64,000 nt of DNA from Pseudomonadota bacterium (lineage in GTDB: Bacteria; Pseudomonadota; Gammaproteobacteria; Steroidobacterales; Steroidobacteraceae): NCBI GenBank assembly GCA_025357635.1, contig JANXOV010000105.1, forward strand, positions 1-64,000. The letters run 5' to 3'. The stretch's first letter is position 1; each line of letters opens with the position of its first letter. A program made the translations under genes and the position numbers. The notes below the pieces were generated by a model. It worked only from the letters and a program-made list of their open reading frames with translations, was not told the DNA's origin and searched no databases. Of the stretch, positions 8,785-18,019 are shown piece after piece.

Positions 8785-10247
8785 AAACCTCGTTCTCGAA
8801 CCTGGTCGGCGCCTGGGTGGTGGCCTTGCATCTGGCGCTGCTGCCGGCACTGTACTTCGGGTTGGGTTATGTCGTGCGCATCAGTCACGAGGATCTGTTT
8901 GTGGAGCATGCGCGCACCTTCGCCCGGATAATCGCCGATGAGTTCGAAATAGGCGCGGCGCTGGATAGTCCGGCCCGCATCAAGGACCTGCTCGATCTTG
9001 CGATGATCCACGGCGAGGGCAGCTTTGCCGAGTTGCTTTATCAGGGCCACAGCTATCGCAGCGACATCGGACGTGAGGACATAAAGACCCCCGATGCACC
9101 GGACCTGGGATTCGCCCGCGGCGGAGATGACACGTATTTCATCGTGCTGCCCATTGTGCATGCGGGCATCAATGCCGAGCTGCGCCTGGGCTTCGATGAA
9201 CGGCCGACCCGCGATCGCATCGCGCTGGCCCTGACGCGCATGTTCTGGCTGCTGACAGTCTATCTCTGCATTGCCATCAGTGTCGCCTTTGTTTTGAGTT
9301 ATCGCCTGTCACGGCCGATTCATTCGCTTCGCAAAGTGTCGCGGTCGATCGCCTCGGGCAACTATGCGCAGGCGCTGAACGTCAACACCGGGATACGCGA
9401 ATTGCATGAGCTGGCGGTGGATCTGGAGAACATGCGCGGGGAACTCGTGGGCGTCAACGCCCGGCTACAGGCGAAGATAAAGGAAAAAGAAGCCGCCGAA
9501 CTGCAACGCGAGGAACTTCAAAAGCAGCTGCGCCATCGTCAGCGCTTGGAAACCGTCGGCACCTTGGCGGGGGGCATCGCGCACGAGTTCAACAATCTGC
9601 TCGTGCCGATCATCTTGTTTACCGATGCGGCACTGCAAGACCTGGATCCGTCCAGCATTTCCCGCTCGGATCTGGAACGAGTGCTGGTCTCCGCGCGGCG
9701 CGCCAAGGATGTGGTGAAGAAGATCCTGACTTTCAGCCGGGAACTGGGTGACGCCAGCCTACAGCCCATCGATCTGCGTGCGGTGGTCACCGACGGAATG
9801 CACTTGTTCTCGACGCTGGCCTCTCCCAGCATCGAGATTCGAACCCAGATCGCCGATGCCGTGCCGGCCGTCAATGGCGATGCCACGCTTGCCATGCACC
9901 TGGTCTTGAACCTGTGCACCAACGCCTATCAAGCCATGCGCAATGGAAACGGCGTCCTGACCATCGGGCTTGAGCACCGGCGCGAGGCAGTGGAATTGTG
10001 GGTCAGCGACACCGGGCACGGCATGGACGCGGCGACCGTGGAGCGGATTTTCGAGCCATTCTTTACAACCCGGTCGGTTGGCGAAGGCACCGGACTTGGC
10101 CTTTCGGTGGTGCACGGCATTGTGCAAAGTTTCGGCGCGAGCATAAAAGTTGAATCCGAGCAGGGCGTCGGCTCGACATTTAGGATACTTTTCCCATTGA
10201 TCTCACAACCACCCCCGGCAGCCACTGTTGTGGCTCCGCCGGCTTGA
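8772..10247 (+). CDS. Membrane sensor histidine kinase (HAMP-HisKA-HATPase)
   Basis: A 491-residue kinase. A first transmembrane helix lies at about residues 10-37, a periplasmic sensor region runs to about 155, and a second helix is near 158-180. HAMP and a coiled coil follow. The dimerisation and phosphotransfer box GGIAHEFNNLL contains His271. The ATPase domain shows the N box (NLCTNAYQAM), DTGHGMD and GEGTGLGLSVV. ATG 8772 is preferred; it overlaps the end of the PstS-like gene. The HEFNNLL box is typical of kinases that pair with single receiver proteins, and one follows after 7 bp. It probably reads a signal presented by the periplasmic protein upstream. Confidence 0.9.
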   Translation: MARLKTSFSNLVGAWVVALHLALLPALYFGLGYVVRISHEDLFVEHARTFARIIADEFEIGAALDSPARIKDLLDLAMIHGEGSFAELLYQGHSYRSDIGREDIKTPDAPDLGFARGGDDTYFIVLPIVHAGINAELRLGFDERPTRDRIALALTRMFWLLTVYLCIAISVAFVLSYRLSRPIHSLRKVSRSIASGNYAQALNVNTGIRELHELAVDLENMRGELVGVNARLQAKIKEKEAAELQREELQKQLRHRQRLETVGTLAGGIAHEFNNLLVPIILFTDAALQDLDPSSISRSDLERVLVSARRAKDVVKKILTFSRELGDASLQPIDLRAVVTDGMHLFSTLASPSIEIRTQIADAVPAVNGDATLAMHLVLNLCTNAYQAMRNGNGVLTIGLEHRREAVELWVSDTGHGMDAATVERIFEPFFTTRSVGEGTGLGLSVVHGIVQSFGASIKVESEQGVGSTFRILFPLISQPPPAATVVAPPA

Positions 10248-10254
10248 GGCACGC

Positions 10255-10662
10255 ATGCAAGACATACTGGTCATAGATGACGAAGTCGATGTGCGCGACG
10301 CGATAAAGCGCGTGCTGGAACGTGCCGGGTATCGTGTGCGCACCGCCGACAACGCGGTCGATGCGATTGCCGGCATGCGGCATGAGAGAACCGATATCGT
10401 GATCACCGATATCATCATGCCGAAGGTCAATGGGGTCGAAGCCATTCAATCCATCCGCGAGCAATTTCCCGAAGTTCGCATCCTGGCGATTTCCGGTGGC
10501 GGCAATTTTGGAATAACCGCCTATAAACCCAGCGCTATCACCACCACCGCCTACCTTGCGGCGGCGGAGAAGGCAGGCGCCCACATGATCCTCACCAAAC
10601 CGTTTGAGTCCAAGGATCTGTTGCAAGCCCTGCAACAGCTGGTGACCGCGCGTGATGCCTGA
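10255..10662 (+). CDS. Single-domain response regulator (CheY-like receiver)
   Basis: A 135-residue protein made only of a receiver domain: acidic pocket Asp9/Asp10, phospho-acceptor Asp52 (IVITDIIMP), and Lys in the ILTKPFE motif near the end. ATG 10255 has GAGG just upstream. There is no DNA-binding or enzymatic output domain, so it acts by protein contact or as a phosphorelay intermediate. An insertion rich in Thr and Ala (ITTTAYLAAA) between the beta-4 and beta-5 regions makes it slightly longer than CheY. It is the cognate partner of the kinase immediately before it. Confidence 0.9.
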   Translation: MQDILVIDDEVDVRDAIKRVLERAGYRVRTADNAVDAIAGMRHERTDIVITDIIMPKVNGVEAIQSIREQFPEVRILAISGGGNFGITAYKPSAITTTAYLAAAEKAGAHMILTKPFESKDLLQALQQLVTARDA

Positions 10663-10745
10663 GATACCCTGAGCCTGACCGCCAGGATCTGGCTACCGTG
10701 TTTGCCTACTGTGCACGGGAACCTGGGTTGAGTTAAATAGGCCGC

Positions 10746-11375
10746 ATGATTCCCCCTTTGCGTATGGCGTTACTGCTCGGTTTGGCGCTGACGGCGGGAT
10801 CATCGCTGGCGCGGGCAGATATTTTTTCGTACACCGATGCGCAGGGTATCACTCACTTTAGCAACGTACCGGCCGACTCGCGCTACCGGCTGCTGCTCGT
10901 TGCGCCCGCAGAGAAAACAGAGAGCGCCACTTCGCCCCGATCGGGAAAGTGGCTTGCCAAATCCGCCGCCTACGACTCCATGATCGAATCGGCCGCCCTG
11001 ACACATACGATTCACGCGGCGCTGATCCGTGCGGTCATTGTGGTTGAGTCCGGGTTCAACCCGCGCGCCCTGTCCAAGCGCGGGGCGGTCGGGCTGATGC
11101 AACTGCTGCCATCGACGGCACGCCGCTATGGGGTTTCCAATATTTACGACCCGGCGCAGAACATTCGCGCCGGAACGCACTATTTGAGCGATCTGATGGT
11201 CCGTTATGACAGCAATGTCAACCTGGTCCTGGCGGCGTACAACGCCGGTGAAAATGCCGTCGAGCGCTATGGTGGACAGATTCCACCCTTCAAAGAAACT
11301 CAGGATTATGTTCCCAATGTGTTGCGCATCTACCACGCCCTGCTCGCGCATCAGCGGGCATCGGAGCATGGATAG
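10746..11375 (+). CDS. Lytic transglycosylase with N-terminal DUF4124 domain
   Basis: A 209-residue exported murein hydrolase. The signal peptide (about residues 1-24) is followed by a short DUF4124-type segment (IFSYTDAQGITHFSN). The SLT domain has catalytic Glu101 in VVESGFNPRA, then GLMQLLPSTA and LAAYNAGENAVERYGG, all family landmarks. It cleaves peptidoglycan glycan strands in the periplasm. Lying just before the secretion operon, it is a plausible enzyme for opening the wall for the secretin or pseudopilus, although a stem-loop and a separate promoter-sized gap sit between them. Confidence 0.9.
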   Translation: MIPPLRMALLLGLALTAGSSLARADIFSYTDAQGITHFSNVPADSRYRLLLVAPAEKTESATSPRSGKWLAKSAAYDSMIESAALTHTIHAALIRAVIVVESGFNPRALSKRGAVGLMQLLPSTARRYGVSNIYDPAQNIRAGTHYLSDLMVRYDSNVNLVLAAYNAGENAVERYGGQIPPFKETQDYVPNVLRIYHALLAHQRASEHG

Positions 11376-11420
11376 CTACAGTAAATCCCTACCTCCTACC
11401 CACTACCCCCCCATGCACGT

Positions 11421-11454
11421 AGAGCGCTAGCCCACTGTCAGTGGGGCCCGCTCT
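11421..11454 (+). terminator. Terminator-like stem-loop after the transglycosylase
   Basis: AGAGCG pairs with CGCTCT and, inside, CCCAC pairs with GTGGG around a TGTCA loop. There is no T-run after the stem, so it may be a weak or factor-dependent terminator or an mRNA-stabilising hairpin between two transcription units. Confidence 0.4.
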
Positions 11455-11494
11455 AGACGACCATGTCCGCTAGCATCAATAGCGAGGTCGCTCA

Positions 11495-12763
11495 ATGAAC
11501 TCGTCTCCCACCTATCTACGAGGCGCTCAAGATGCGGCCATCGCGCGAGCCAAAAGAGAATGGCAATGCATAGCCGATGCACTGCCGCAATTGCTCTGTC
11601 TGGTGGACAAGCACGGTCAGGTCATTCGCACCAATCTGACCGTGGAACGCTGGTCCATTGGGCCGGTGCGCGAGGTGCTGGGATTGGACCTGCACAACCT
11701 GTTGCATCGCAATTGCAGCGATGACTGCCCACTTCGCGATGCCTTGATCGGCGCGTGGCGCTCGCTCCCCGAGTCCGACCGGAGCGAGTTTGAACTGCTT
11801 GATGAAGCGCTGGGCATGGCGGTCAAGGTCGAGATGAAGTTGATGCCGGAGGAGACGACCGCAGCGCGCGATAAATCGGCCAGCTACGCGGTTTGCATCG
11901 TTTCAGATATTACGCAATTGCGCCTCGCGCAAGAGAATCAGCGGATCCTGAATCAAGAACTTGAAACGCGAGTACGCGAGCGCACGCAAGAACTCTCCAC
12001 CGCCGTGCGCGGACTCAGGGCGGAAGTAACCCGCCGTGAACTGGCGGAGAGCTCATTGCGAAACTCACGCAATGAACTCAGTCTGCTGTCCGAGCAGCTC
12101 ATGAAAGCACAGGAGAGCGAGCGCAAGCGGATTGCGCAGGATCTGCACGATGCCGTGGGGCAATCACTGAGCGCCATCAAATATTCACTGGAACGCGCCA
12201 TCCTAATGCTCGCATCGCCGCATTTGGGAAACCCGGTCAACGTGATCGGCAAGGCGGTCGAACACGTGCAGAACACCATCGATGAAGTACGTACGATTTC
12301 CGAGAACCTGCGACCCGCGTTGCTGGACGGATTGGGCGCCGTCTCCGCCATCCGCTGGCTGTGCCGCGAATGGGGCGAGGTTTTTTCGGCCATACAGATT
12401 GAAATCAACCTGCACGTCACCGATGCGGACATCGAGGAGCCGATCGGAACTGCTTTGTTTCGCTCGGTGCAGGAGGCATTGAACAACGTCGCCCGCCACT
12501 CAAAAGCCACGCGAGTGGCCATTTCCATAGGCAAGGAGTCCGATCAACTGCGGGTCGACATCGCCGACAACGGCATGGGCTTTGACCAGGACAATGGCGC
12601 CTTGCGGCGCGGCCGCGGCTTGAGCGGCCTGCGCGAACGCACCGCGAACACCGGCGGACAGTTCTCATTGACCTCCTACCCCGGTGGCGGCACACACCTG
12701 AGCCTGTTGTGGCCTTTGCATACCGATGTGAATCCAGGAGCAATCGTCTTATGCGCCAGCTAG
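11495..12763 (+). CDS. NarX/DegS-type sensor histidine kinase with PAS domain
   Basis: A 422-residue cytosolic kinase with no transmembrane helix. A PAS-like domain occupies about residues 20-150, with a Cys pair in HRNCSDDCPL near 70. A coiled coil runs to about 200. The HisKA_3 box RKRIAQDLHDAVGQ has phospho-acceptor His218. The ATPase region shows EALNNVARHSKA, DNGMGFD and GRGLSGLRER. Kinases of this type pair with LuxR/NarL regulators; none is adjacent, but one lies at 41859-42593. ATG 11495 has GAGG upstream. Its 3' end overlaps gspG by 13 bp, so it is apparently co-transcribed with the secretion operon, which it may control. Confidence 0.88.
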   Translation: MNSSPTYLRGAQDAAIARAKREWQCIADALPQLLCLVDKHGQVIRTNLTVERWSIGPVREVLGLDLHNLLHRNCSDDCPLRDALIGAWRSLPESDRSEFELLDEALGMAVKVEMKLMPEETTAARDKSASYAVCIVSDITQLRLAQENQRILNQELETRVRERTQELSTAVRGLRAEVTRRELAESSLRNSRNELSLLSEQLMKAQESERKRIAQDLHDAVGQSLSAIKYSLERAILMLASPHLGNPVNVIGKAVEHVQNTIDEVRTISENLRPALLDGLGAVSAIRWLCREWGEVFSAIQIEINLHVTDADIEEPIGTALFRSVQEALNNVARHSKATRVAISIGKESDQLRVDIADNGMGFDQDNGALRRGRGLSGLRERTANTGGQFSLTSYPGGGTHLSLLWPLHTDVNPGAIVLCAS

Positions 12764-13185
12764 TTCCCCAATCTCAGCGAGATTCTCGCGGCTTCACGCT
12801 GCTCGAGCTGCTGGTGGTGATGGTCATCATCGGCCTGCTCGCCGGGTTCGTCGCCCCGCGCTACTTCGCCCAGGTTGGCAAATCGCAGGTCAAGGCTGCA
12901 CGCGCGCAGATCGATGCGCTGGAAAAGGCGCTGGATCAGTACCGCATCGACATGGGGCGATACCCCACCACGGAAGAAGGAATGGACGCACTGGTGACCG
13001 CGCCGATCAACGAACCCAATTGGGGCGGACCGTATCTCAAGAAGGCGGTGCCGATGGATCCCTGGGGCCACCCGTACGTTTTCGCAAGTCCCGGCACTCA
13101 CAACAATGACATCGACTTGTTTTCGTATGGCAAGGATGGCCGCCCGGGCGGAACCGGCGAAAACGCCGATCTGACCAACTGGTAA
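12751..13185 (+). CDS. gspG: Major pseudopilin GspG
   Basis: A 144-residue type II secretion major pseudopilin. It has a short basic leader, then the prepilin peptidase site G^FTLLELLVVMVIIGLLAG with Glu at +5. The GspG body includes MGRYPTTEEGMDAL, WGGPYLKK, DPWGHPYVF and a C-terminal calcium-loop-like stretch ending NADLTNW. ATG 12751 with AGGAG upstream is preferred. It opens the structural part of the secretion operon. In Geobacter the homologue OxpG is needed for export of a multicopper protein (from memory), which is relevant to the copper operon downstream. Confidence 0.95.
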   Translation: MRQLVPQSQRDSRGFTLLELLVVMVIIGLLAGFVAPRYFAQVGKSQVKAARAQIDALEKALDQYRIDMGRYPTTEEGMDALVTAPINEPNWGGPYLKKAVPMDPWGHPYVFASPGTHNNDIDLFSYGKDGRPGGTGENADLTNW

Positions 13186-13194
13186 GCCACGAAC

Positions 13195-14373
13195 ATGGAG
13201 TTTCGCGCAAAAGCCTTGAGTGCCGCCGGAGTGATGGTGTACCCCATCAATGCCGTGGACGAGGCCGACGCGCGCCGGCAGCTGGGAGAGCGCGGCCTGC
13301 AGGTCATCACCTTGACGGCCAGTCGAACCTGGCGCCGATCCAAGAGCTCGAAGATTCCTTTGGTCAACTTCACCCAGGAGCTGGTTGCACTGCTGGACGC
13401 CGGGCTGTCCCTGACCGAATCGATCGACACGCTCTCCGAGAAGGAGGCGGACCCCGGCATCAAGCGCACATTGTTTCAGATCCGCAACCGGCTGTTCGAG
13501 GGACAGACACTCTCAGCATGCCTGGGCGAACTGCCCACGAGCTTCCCGCCCCTGTATGTCGCCACGGTGCGCGCCAGCGAACGAACCGGCGCGATTCGCG
13601 AAGCATTAGTGCGTTTCGTCGCCTACCAGCAGCAAGTGGACATATTGCGAAAAAGCCTGGTAAACGCATCGATTTATCCGGCGGTGCTTGCCGTGGCCGG
13701 CACGCTGGTGACCATATTTCTAATGTCCTACGTGGTTCCGCGTTTCAGCGGAATCTATGAGGACTTGGGCAGCGACTTGCCGTTTGCCTCGCGTATGCTG
13801 ATGCAATGGGGTCAACTGCTGCGGGCTCATGGCTTGTTGATCTTCGTGATATTCGCAAGCATTTGCGGAATCGGCGGATACGTACTGAGCCGCCCGCAAA
13901 CGCGCGCCGCATTCGGCCGTCAGGTTGCGAAGATTCCGGCATTCGGAGCGAAGCTGCGCGTGTACCAGCTGGCCCGGCTGTATCGCACCGTGGGCATGCT
14001 GCTGCGCGGCGGCACACCGGCGGTGAGCGCCTTCGACATGTCAGCTGGTCTGCTGAGCGCGTCCATGCGGCCCGCGCTGGCCGCAGCGACACGCGCGGTG
14101 CGAGAGGGCCAATCCATTGCCAATGCGCTGGAACAGCACGAGCTGACGACGCATGTCGCGGCACGCATGCTGCGCGTCGGCGAGCGCAGCGGCAACATGG
14201 GGGAAATGATGGAGCGAATCGCCGCCTTCTACGACGAGGAACTCGGCCGCTGGGTTCAGTTCATGACACGCCTGATCGAGCCGGTATTGATGACGGTCAT
14301 CGGCTTGATCATCGGCGTGATCGTCGTGCTCATGTATTTCCCGATCTTTGAACTGGCTGGAAGCATCCGATGA
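13195..14373 (+). CDS. gspF: Type II secretion / type IV pilus platform protein GspF
   Basis: A 392-residue inner-membrane platform protein with the two tandem GspF/PilC domains. The first has NFTQELVALLDAGLSLTESI, and the second has LYRTVGMLLRGGTPAVSAF and LRVGERSGNMGEMM. Three transmembrane segments are visible, near residues 160-185, 215-240 and 358-385. It anchors the pseudopilus motor GspE. The stop overlaps the gspE start by four bases. It carries the usual N-terminal segment of about 60 residues. Confidence 0.94.
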   Translation: MEFRAKALSAAGVMVYPINAVDEADARRQLGERGLQVITLTASRTWRRSKSSKIPLVNFTQELVALLDAGLSLTESIDTLSEKEADPGIKRTLFQIRNRLFEGQTLSACLGELPTSFPPLYVATVRASERTGAIREALVRFVAYQQQVDILRKSLVNASIYPAVLAVAGTLVTIFLMSYVVPRFSGIYEDLGSDLPFASRMLMQWGQLLRAHGLLIFVIFASICGIGGYVLSRPQTRAAFGRQVAKIPAFGAKLRVYQLARLYRTVGMLLRGGTPAVSAFDMSAGLLSASMRPALAAATRAVREGQSIANALEQHELTTHVAARMLRVGERSGNMGEMMERIAAFYDEELGRWVQFMTRLIEPVLMTVIGLIIGVIVVLMYFPIFELAGSIR

Positions 14374-16061
14374 ATGCCGCGCTGAGCCCGATTTCCCAAT
14401 TCGAGACTGACGAAGCGCGCATCTCGGCAGCCATCGCCCAGGCTGCCGGCAGCGGCCGCTCCACACTGGCCGTCCTGGAAGAAACGAGCGGCCTCGGGCC
14501 GACGGAACTGGCCACGGCCCTCGGGCGTTTGTTCCAGTACCGCCATATCGATTCGACCGAGTTGAACAATCTCGAGCCCGCATTCAACCTGCTGTCCTCC
14601 GCCGATGCAACGCGCCGTCATTGCGTGTTGGTCAACAGCCCCGATGGACTGATCGCGGTCATCGCGGATCCCTTCGACAGCGACTTGCGCGCCTGGCTGG
14701 AAGTCCGGATTTCCGCTTCACTGAATTGGGCGATCGCCGCGCGCGCCGATATCAATGCCTTCTTATCGCGCCACGAAGCCGGCCTGCGCGCCATCGACTC
14801 GGCCGTTGCGGCCGCGCAGACCGGCACGGGCATGAACCGGGAGATGGAAAATCTCTCGCTGGCTTCGATCAACCTGGATTCCAGCCCCATCGTCAAGCTG
14901 GTGCATTCGACGATATTCGACGCCCTGCGCACCGGCGCCAGCGACATCCACCTGGAGACCACCAATGCGGGCCTGGTCGTGCGCTATCGCATCGACGGGG
15001 TGCTCGTCAGCGTCGCCACTGTCAGCGGCGCAGACGTGTCCGAGCAGGTCATCTCGCGTATCAAGGTCATGTCGGAGCTGGATATTGCCGAGCGCAGAAC
15101 CCCGCAGGATGGACGGTTCAAGACGGGCATCAACGGCCGCGCCATCGATTTCCGCGTCTCCATCATCCCCAGCGTGTTTGGCGAGGATGCGGTCTTGCGC
15201 GTGCTGGACAAGCAGGCGCTGACCGATGAGTTGCGCGGTCTGCGGCTCGATGCCCTGGGGTTCAATGCAGGCACAATCGCCAAATTGCGCCGCCTGAGCG
15301 CGCAGCCCTACGGCATGCTGCTCGTGACCGGCCCCACGGGCAGCGGCAAGACAACGACGCTCTATGCCGCCATTTCCGAAACCCATACCGGCAGCGACAA
15401 GTTCGTCACCATCGAAGACCCAGTCGAGTATCAACTGCCCGGCGTGCTGCAAATCCCGGTCAACGAAAAGAAGGGCCTTACCTTCGCGCGCGGACTGCGC
15501 TCGATCCTGCGCCACGACCCCGACAAGATCATGGTCGGTGAAATTCGCGATCCTGAGACCGCGCAGATCGCCATTCAATCCGCGCTCACCGGCCACCTCG
15601 TGTTCACCACCGTCCACGCCAACAACGTGTTCGACGTCATGGGGCGTTTCGTTCACATGGGTGTGGATGCCTACAGTTTCGTGTCCGCATTGAGCGGCAT
15701 TCTGGCGCAACGCCTGATCCGTATCGTTTGCGATCAATGCGCCGAAAGCGTGCGTCCGCCGCGCCAGCTGCTGGACGAATCCGGCGTCTCTGCGGTTGCC
15801 ACCGCCGCGTACAACTTCCGCGCCGGGCGCGGCTGCATGCACTGCCGCGGCAGCGGCTATCGAGGCCGAAAGGCAATTGGCGAGCTGCTGGTGCTGAACG
15901 ATGAAATCCGTGAAGCCTTCATTGCTCGGGTTCCGGTGCGACAACTGAAAGAACTGGCCGTCACCGCGGGCGTGCGCTTCATCCGCGACGCCGCCCTGGA
16001 CCTTGTACGGAACGGGGAAACGACTCTCGAGGAGGTCAATCGTGTCACCACTATGGCGTGA
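14370..16061 (+). CDS. gspE: Secretion ATPase GspE/PilB
   Basis: A 563-residue hexameric assembly ATPase. An N-terminal MshEN/GspE-N region (about 1-150) precedes the ATPase core. Visible are Walker A GPTGSGKTT at about 321-329, the Asp box FVTIEDPVEYQL, Walker B region IMVGEIRDPETAQIA and a His box with TGHLVFTTVHAN. A zinc-type pair of CxxC motifs is present (CDQC near 454 and CMHC near 489). Everything needed for activity is present. It would power pseudopilus growth from the cytosolic face of GspF. The start overlaps gspF, and the 3' end overlaps the next gene by 20 bp. Confidence 0.95.
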   Translation: MNAALSPISQFETDEARISAAIAQAAGSGRSTLAVLEETSGLGPTELATALGRLFQYRHIDSTELNNLEPAFNLLSSADATRRHCVLVNSPDGLIAVIADPFDSDLRAWLEVRISASLNWAIAARADINAFLSRHEAGLRAIDSAVAAAQTGTGMNREMENLSLASINLDSSPIVKLVHSTIFDALRTGASDIHLETTNAGLVVRYRIDGVLVSVATVSGADVSEQVISRIKVMSELDIAERRTPQDGRFKTGINGRAIDFRVSIIPSVFGEDAVLRVLDKQALTDELRGLRLDALGFNAGTIAKLRRLSAQPYGMLLVTGPTGSGKTTTLYAAISETHTGSDKFVTIEDPVEYQLPGVLQIPVNEKKGLTFARGLRSILRHDPDKIMVGEIRDPETAQIAIQSALTGHLVFTTVHANNVFDVMGRFVHMGVDAYSFVSALSGILAQRLIRIVCDQCAESVRPPRQLLDESGVSAVATAAYNFRAGRGCMHCRGSGYRGRKAIGELLVLNDEIREAFIARVPVRQLKELAVTAGVRFIRDAALDLVRNGETTLEEVNRVTTMA

Positions 16062-16854
16062 TGAAATCGGGCTGTTCATGGCGCCGAAACGCGTCGTCAT
16101 GGCACGCATGAAACGCGGTGTCCGCCCCGTCAACGTAGCTGAACGCAACATCGCCGTCGATACGCGCGAGACGCATCAATGGGAGGCTGCCATCGCCACC
16201 CTGGAACATTGCCTGGAGGATGAAATCTGGCACGAGGCCAATGTGCGCCTGGTTCTCGCGGATCATTGGGCTCGTTACGTCATCGTGCCCTGGTCGGACG
16301 AGCTGAGCAGTGAGGCGGAGCGGATGCAACACGCGCGGCTGTGCATGGCCAACACATTCGGCGACATCGTATCGCAATGGACCGTCACGGTGAGCGAATC
16401 GGCGCCGGGAACAGCGCAGGTGGCCTGCGCCATTCCCAGCGCCCTGCTCGAGCGGATCCGAATGCTCACCGAACCGCGCGGCTTGCGCATCAAGTCCGTG
16501 CAGCCACACCTGATCGCCGCCTTTAACGGCTGGCGCGCGCGGCTGCCGCGTGGCGGCGCCTGGTTCGTGACGCTGGATGAGGGCTCACTCGCGGCGGCTC
16601 ATTTCACCGCGACTCAGTGGGATTGCGTGCGCTCCGTGCGCATCGGCGATGATTGGGAGGTGGAGCTGAAGCGCCTGCAGACCTTCGGACGACTGGCGCG
16701 CACCTCAGCCGAAGGCTCGAAAGTGTACGTGGATGCGCCGCAATGGCTGCGCAATCAGGCGAACGGCGCGCATCAGGACTTCGAATGGCTCACCGAGGAG
16801 ACCGGTGCTGAAGGCGCCGATCGATTCACCCTGCTGCAGCGGATGTATGCATGA
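16042..16854 (+). CDS. PilM/GspL-like assembly protein
   Basis: A 270-residue cytosolic protein occupying the pilM/gspL position. The start is GTG 16042, with a strong GGAGG six bases upstream, inside the end of gspE. The sequence is divergent; the actin-like PilM fold is suggested by position and by segments such as NVRLVLADHWARYVIVPW and GGAWFVTLDEGSLAAAHF. There is no transmembrane segment. It probably links the ATPase to the PilN-like membrane protein that follows, whose start overlaps its stop by four bases. Family assignment rests mainly on gene order. Confidence 0.65.
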   Translation: MSPLWRDEIGLFMAPKRVVMARMKRGVRPVNVAERNIAVDTRETHQWEAAIATLEHCLEDEIWHEANVRLVLADHWARYVIVPWSDELSSEAERMQHARLCMANTFGDIVSQWTVTVSESAPGTAQVACAIPSALLERIRMLTEPRGLRIKSVQPHLIAAFNGWRARLPRGGAWFVTLDEGSLAAAHFTATQWDCVRSVRIGDDWEVELKRLQTFGRLARTSAEGSKVYVDAPQWLRNQANGAHQDFEWLTEETGAEGADRFTLLQRMYA

Positions 16855-17375
16855 GCGCGCAACCGCTGCTGCTTGATTTTCAGCCCCAACCCAGCCGCGG
16901 CGGATGGATCGGGGCCGGCGTGCTCGTGCTCGGCGCGGTCGGTGCGGTGTTCGCCGGCTTGCAGTTTCACGCGCAGAATCTCAGGCGCGAAGGACTCGAA
17001 ATGCGGCTGGAGGCCCTGGAGTCGGCTCACAACGCCTCCATCGGCGCGAACGGCGCCGCGTCCATAGAAGGAGCGGGCCCCGTCGTCAACGCGCTGGGCG
17101 CGCCCTGGTCGCTGTTGCTGCAGGAGCTGGAATCGGCGAGCCATGACGAGGGAAGCACCGTGGCGGTCCTGGCTGTGGAGCCGGACAAAGAAAAAGGACG
17201 TATCCGGATCGTCGCCGAAGCACGAGATCTGGGCAAGGCGCTTGCCTACATCCAGCGGTTGCAGAAAAGCCGCGCCTTGCGCTTTCCGATGTTGGACAGC
17301 CACGAGGTGCGCACGGAAGATCGCGATCAGCCGGTGCGTTTTCAACTCTCCGCAGACTGGAAAGTCTCCACGTGA
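16851..17375 (+). CDS. PilN-like inner-membrane assembly protein
   Basis: A 174-residue bitopic membrane protein. A short cytosolic N-terminus (LLLDFQPQP) is followed by one transmembrane helix at about 19-40, a coiled coil with LEMRLEALESAH, and a ferredoxin-like periplasmic domain. This layout is that of PilN or the GspL periplasmic part. It overlaps both neighbours by four bases. It should pair with the PilM-like protein in the cytosol and the PilO-like protein in the periplasm. Confidence 0.65.
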   Translation: MSAQPLLLDFQPQPSRGGWIGAGVLVLGAVGAVFAGLQFHAQNLRREGLEMRLEALESAHNASIGANGAASIEGAGPVVNALGAPWSLLLQELESASHDEGSTVAVLAVEPDKEKGRIRIVAEARDLGKALAYIQRLQKSRALRFPMLDSHEVRTEDRDQPVRFQLSADWKVST

Positions 17376-18019
17376 GCGCAGTTGAACCCATCGGACCGGT
17401 GACTCAGCCGACGCAGCCGACGGCGGTTGCGTTGCGCACGAACCGCGTCGTGGCGCAGATCCTGCCGCTCAAGGAGCGGCTCGGCACGGCCCTGACGCGG
17501 TCGGGTCCGATGCTCGTCTATCAGATGAATCGCATCGGCCGCACCGGCGCGGCCGGCGCGGCCATGCTGCTGTTTGCCGTGATCTTCTTTTTCTCCGCCC
17601 TGTTGCCGCAGCGCCAGCAGCTGATGGCATTGGAACACCAGATCCAGTTGGCGCACCGCCCCGGTGGACTGGCGGAAACAGCTCCCGTGCGGTTGAGCCG
17701 GTTCATGAGCAGCCTGCCCCGACGCAGCGAACTGCCGACAGTCGTGGGGCAGGTTTTCACTCTCGCGGCAACCGCGAATGTGACGCTGGATCGCGGCCGC
17801 TATGAATTGAGCCCGGTTCGCGGCGGGAATCTGGCGCAATACCGCATGACTTTCCCGATCAAGGGACATTACCCGGATATCCGCCAGTTCATCGATTCCG
17901 TCTTGACGGCCATACCCAGCGCGGCGGTCGAGGGCATGCGCATCGAGCGCAAGGCCGTCGGAGATGACAACGTCGCAGCGGATCTGCGCTTCAGCGTGTT
18001 CGTCAGGAACGACTCATGA
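17372..18019 (+). CDS. PilO/GspM-like inner-membrane assembly protein
   Basis: A 215-residue bitopic protein starting at GTG 17372, overlapping the previous stop. It has a long cytosolic N-terminus of about 60 residues, one transmembrane helix (about 62-82, AAMLLFAVIFFFSALL), a coiled coil, and a periplasmic domain with an ordinary PilO-like pattern (YRMTFPIKGHYPDIRQFIDS). It likely dimerises with the PilN-like protein and contacts the PilP-like lipoprotein or coupling protein encoded next. Confidence 0.65.
   Translation: MSAVEPIGPVTQPTQPTAVALRTNRVVAQILPLKERLGTALTRSGPMLVYQMNRIGRTGAAGAAMLLFAVIFFFSALLPQRQQLMALEHQIQLAHRPGGLAETAPVRLSRFMSSLPRRSELPTVVGQVFTLAATANVTLDRGRYELSPVRGGNLAQYRMTFPIKGHYPDIRQFIDSVLTAIPSAAVEGMRIERKAVGDDNVAADLRFSVFVRNDS

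Noticed and set aside
14763-16151. A 462-codon minus-strand frame opposite gspE
   Set aside because: GspE on the plus strand has all ATPase motifs; the opposite frame has a composition typical of antisense high-GC DNA.
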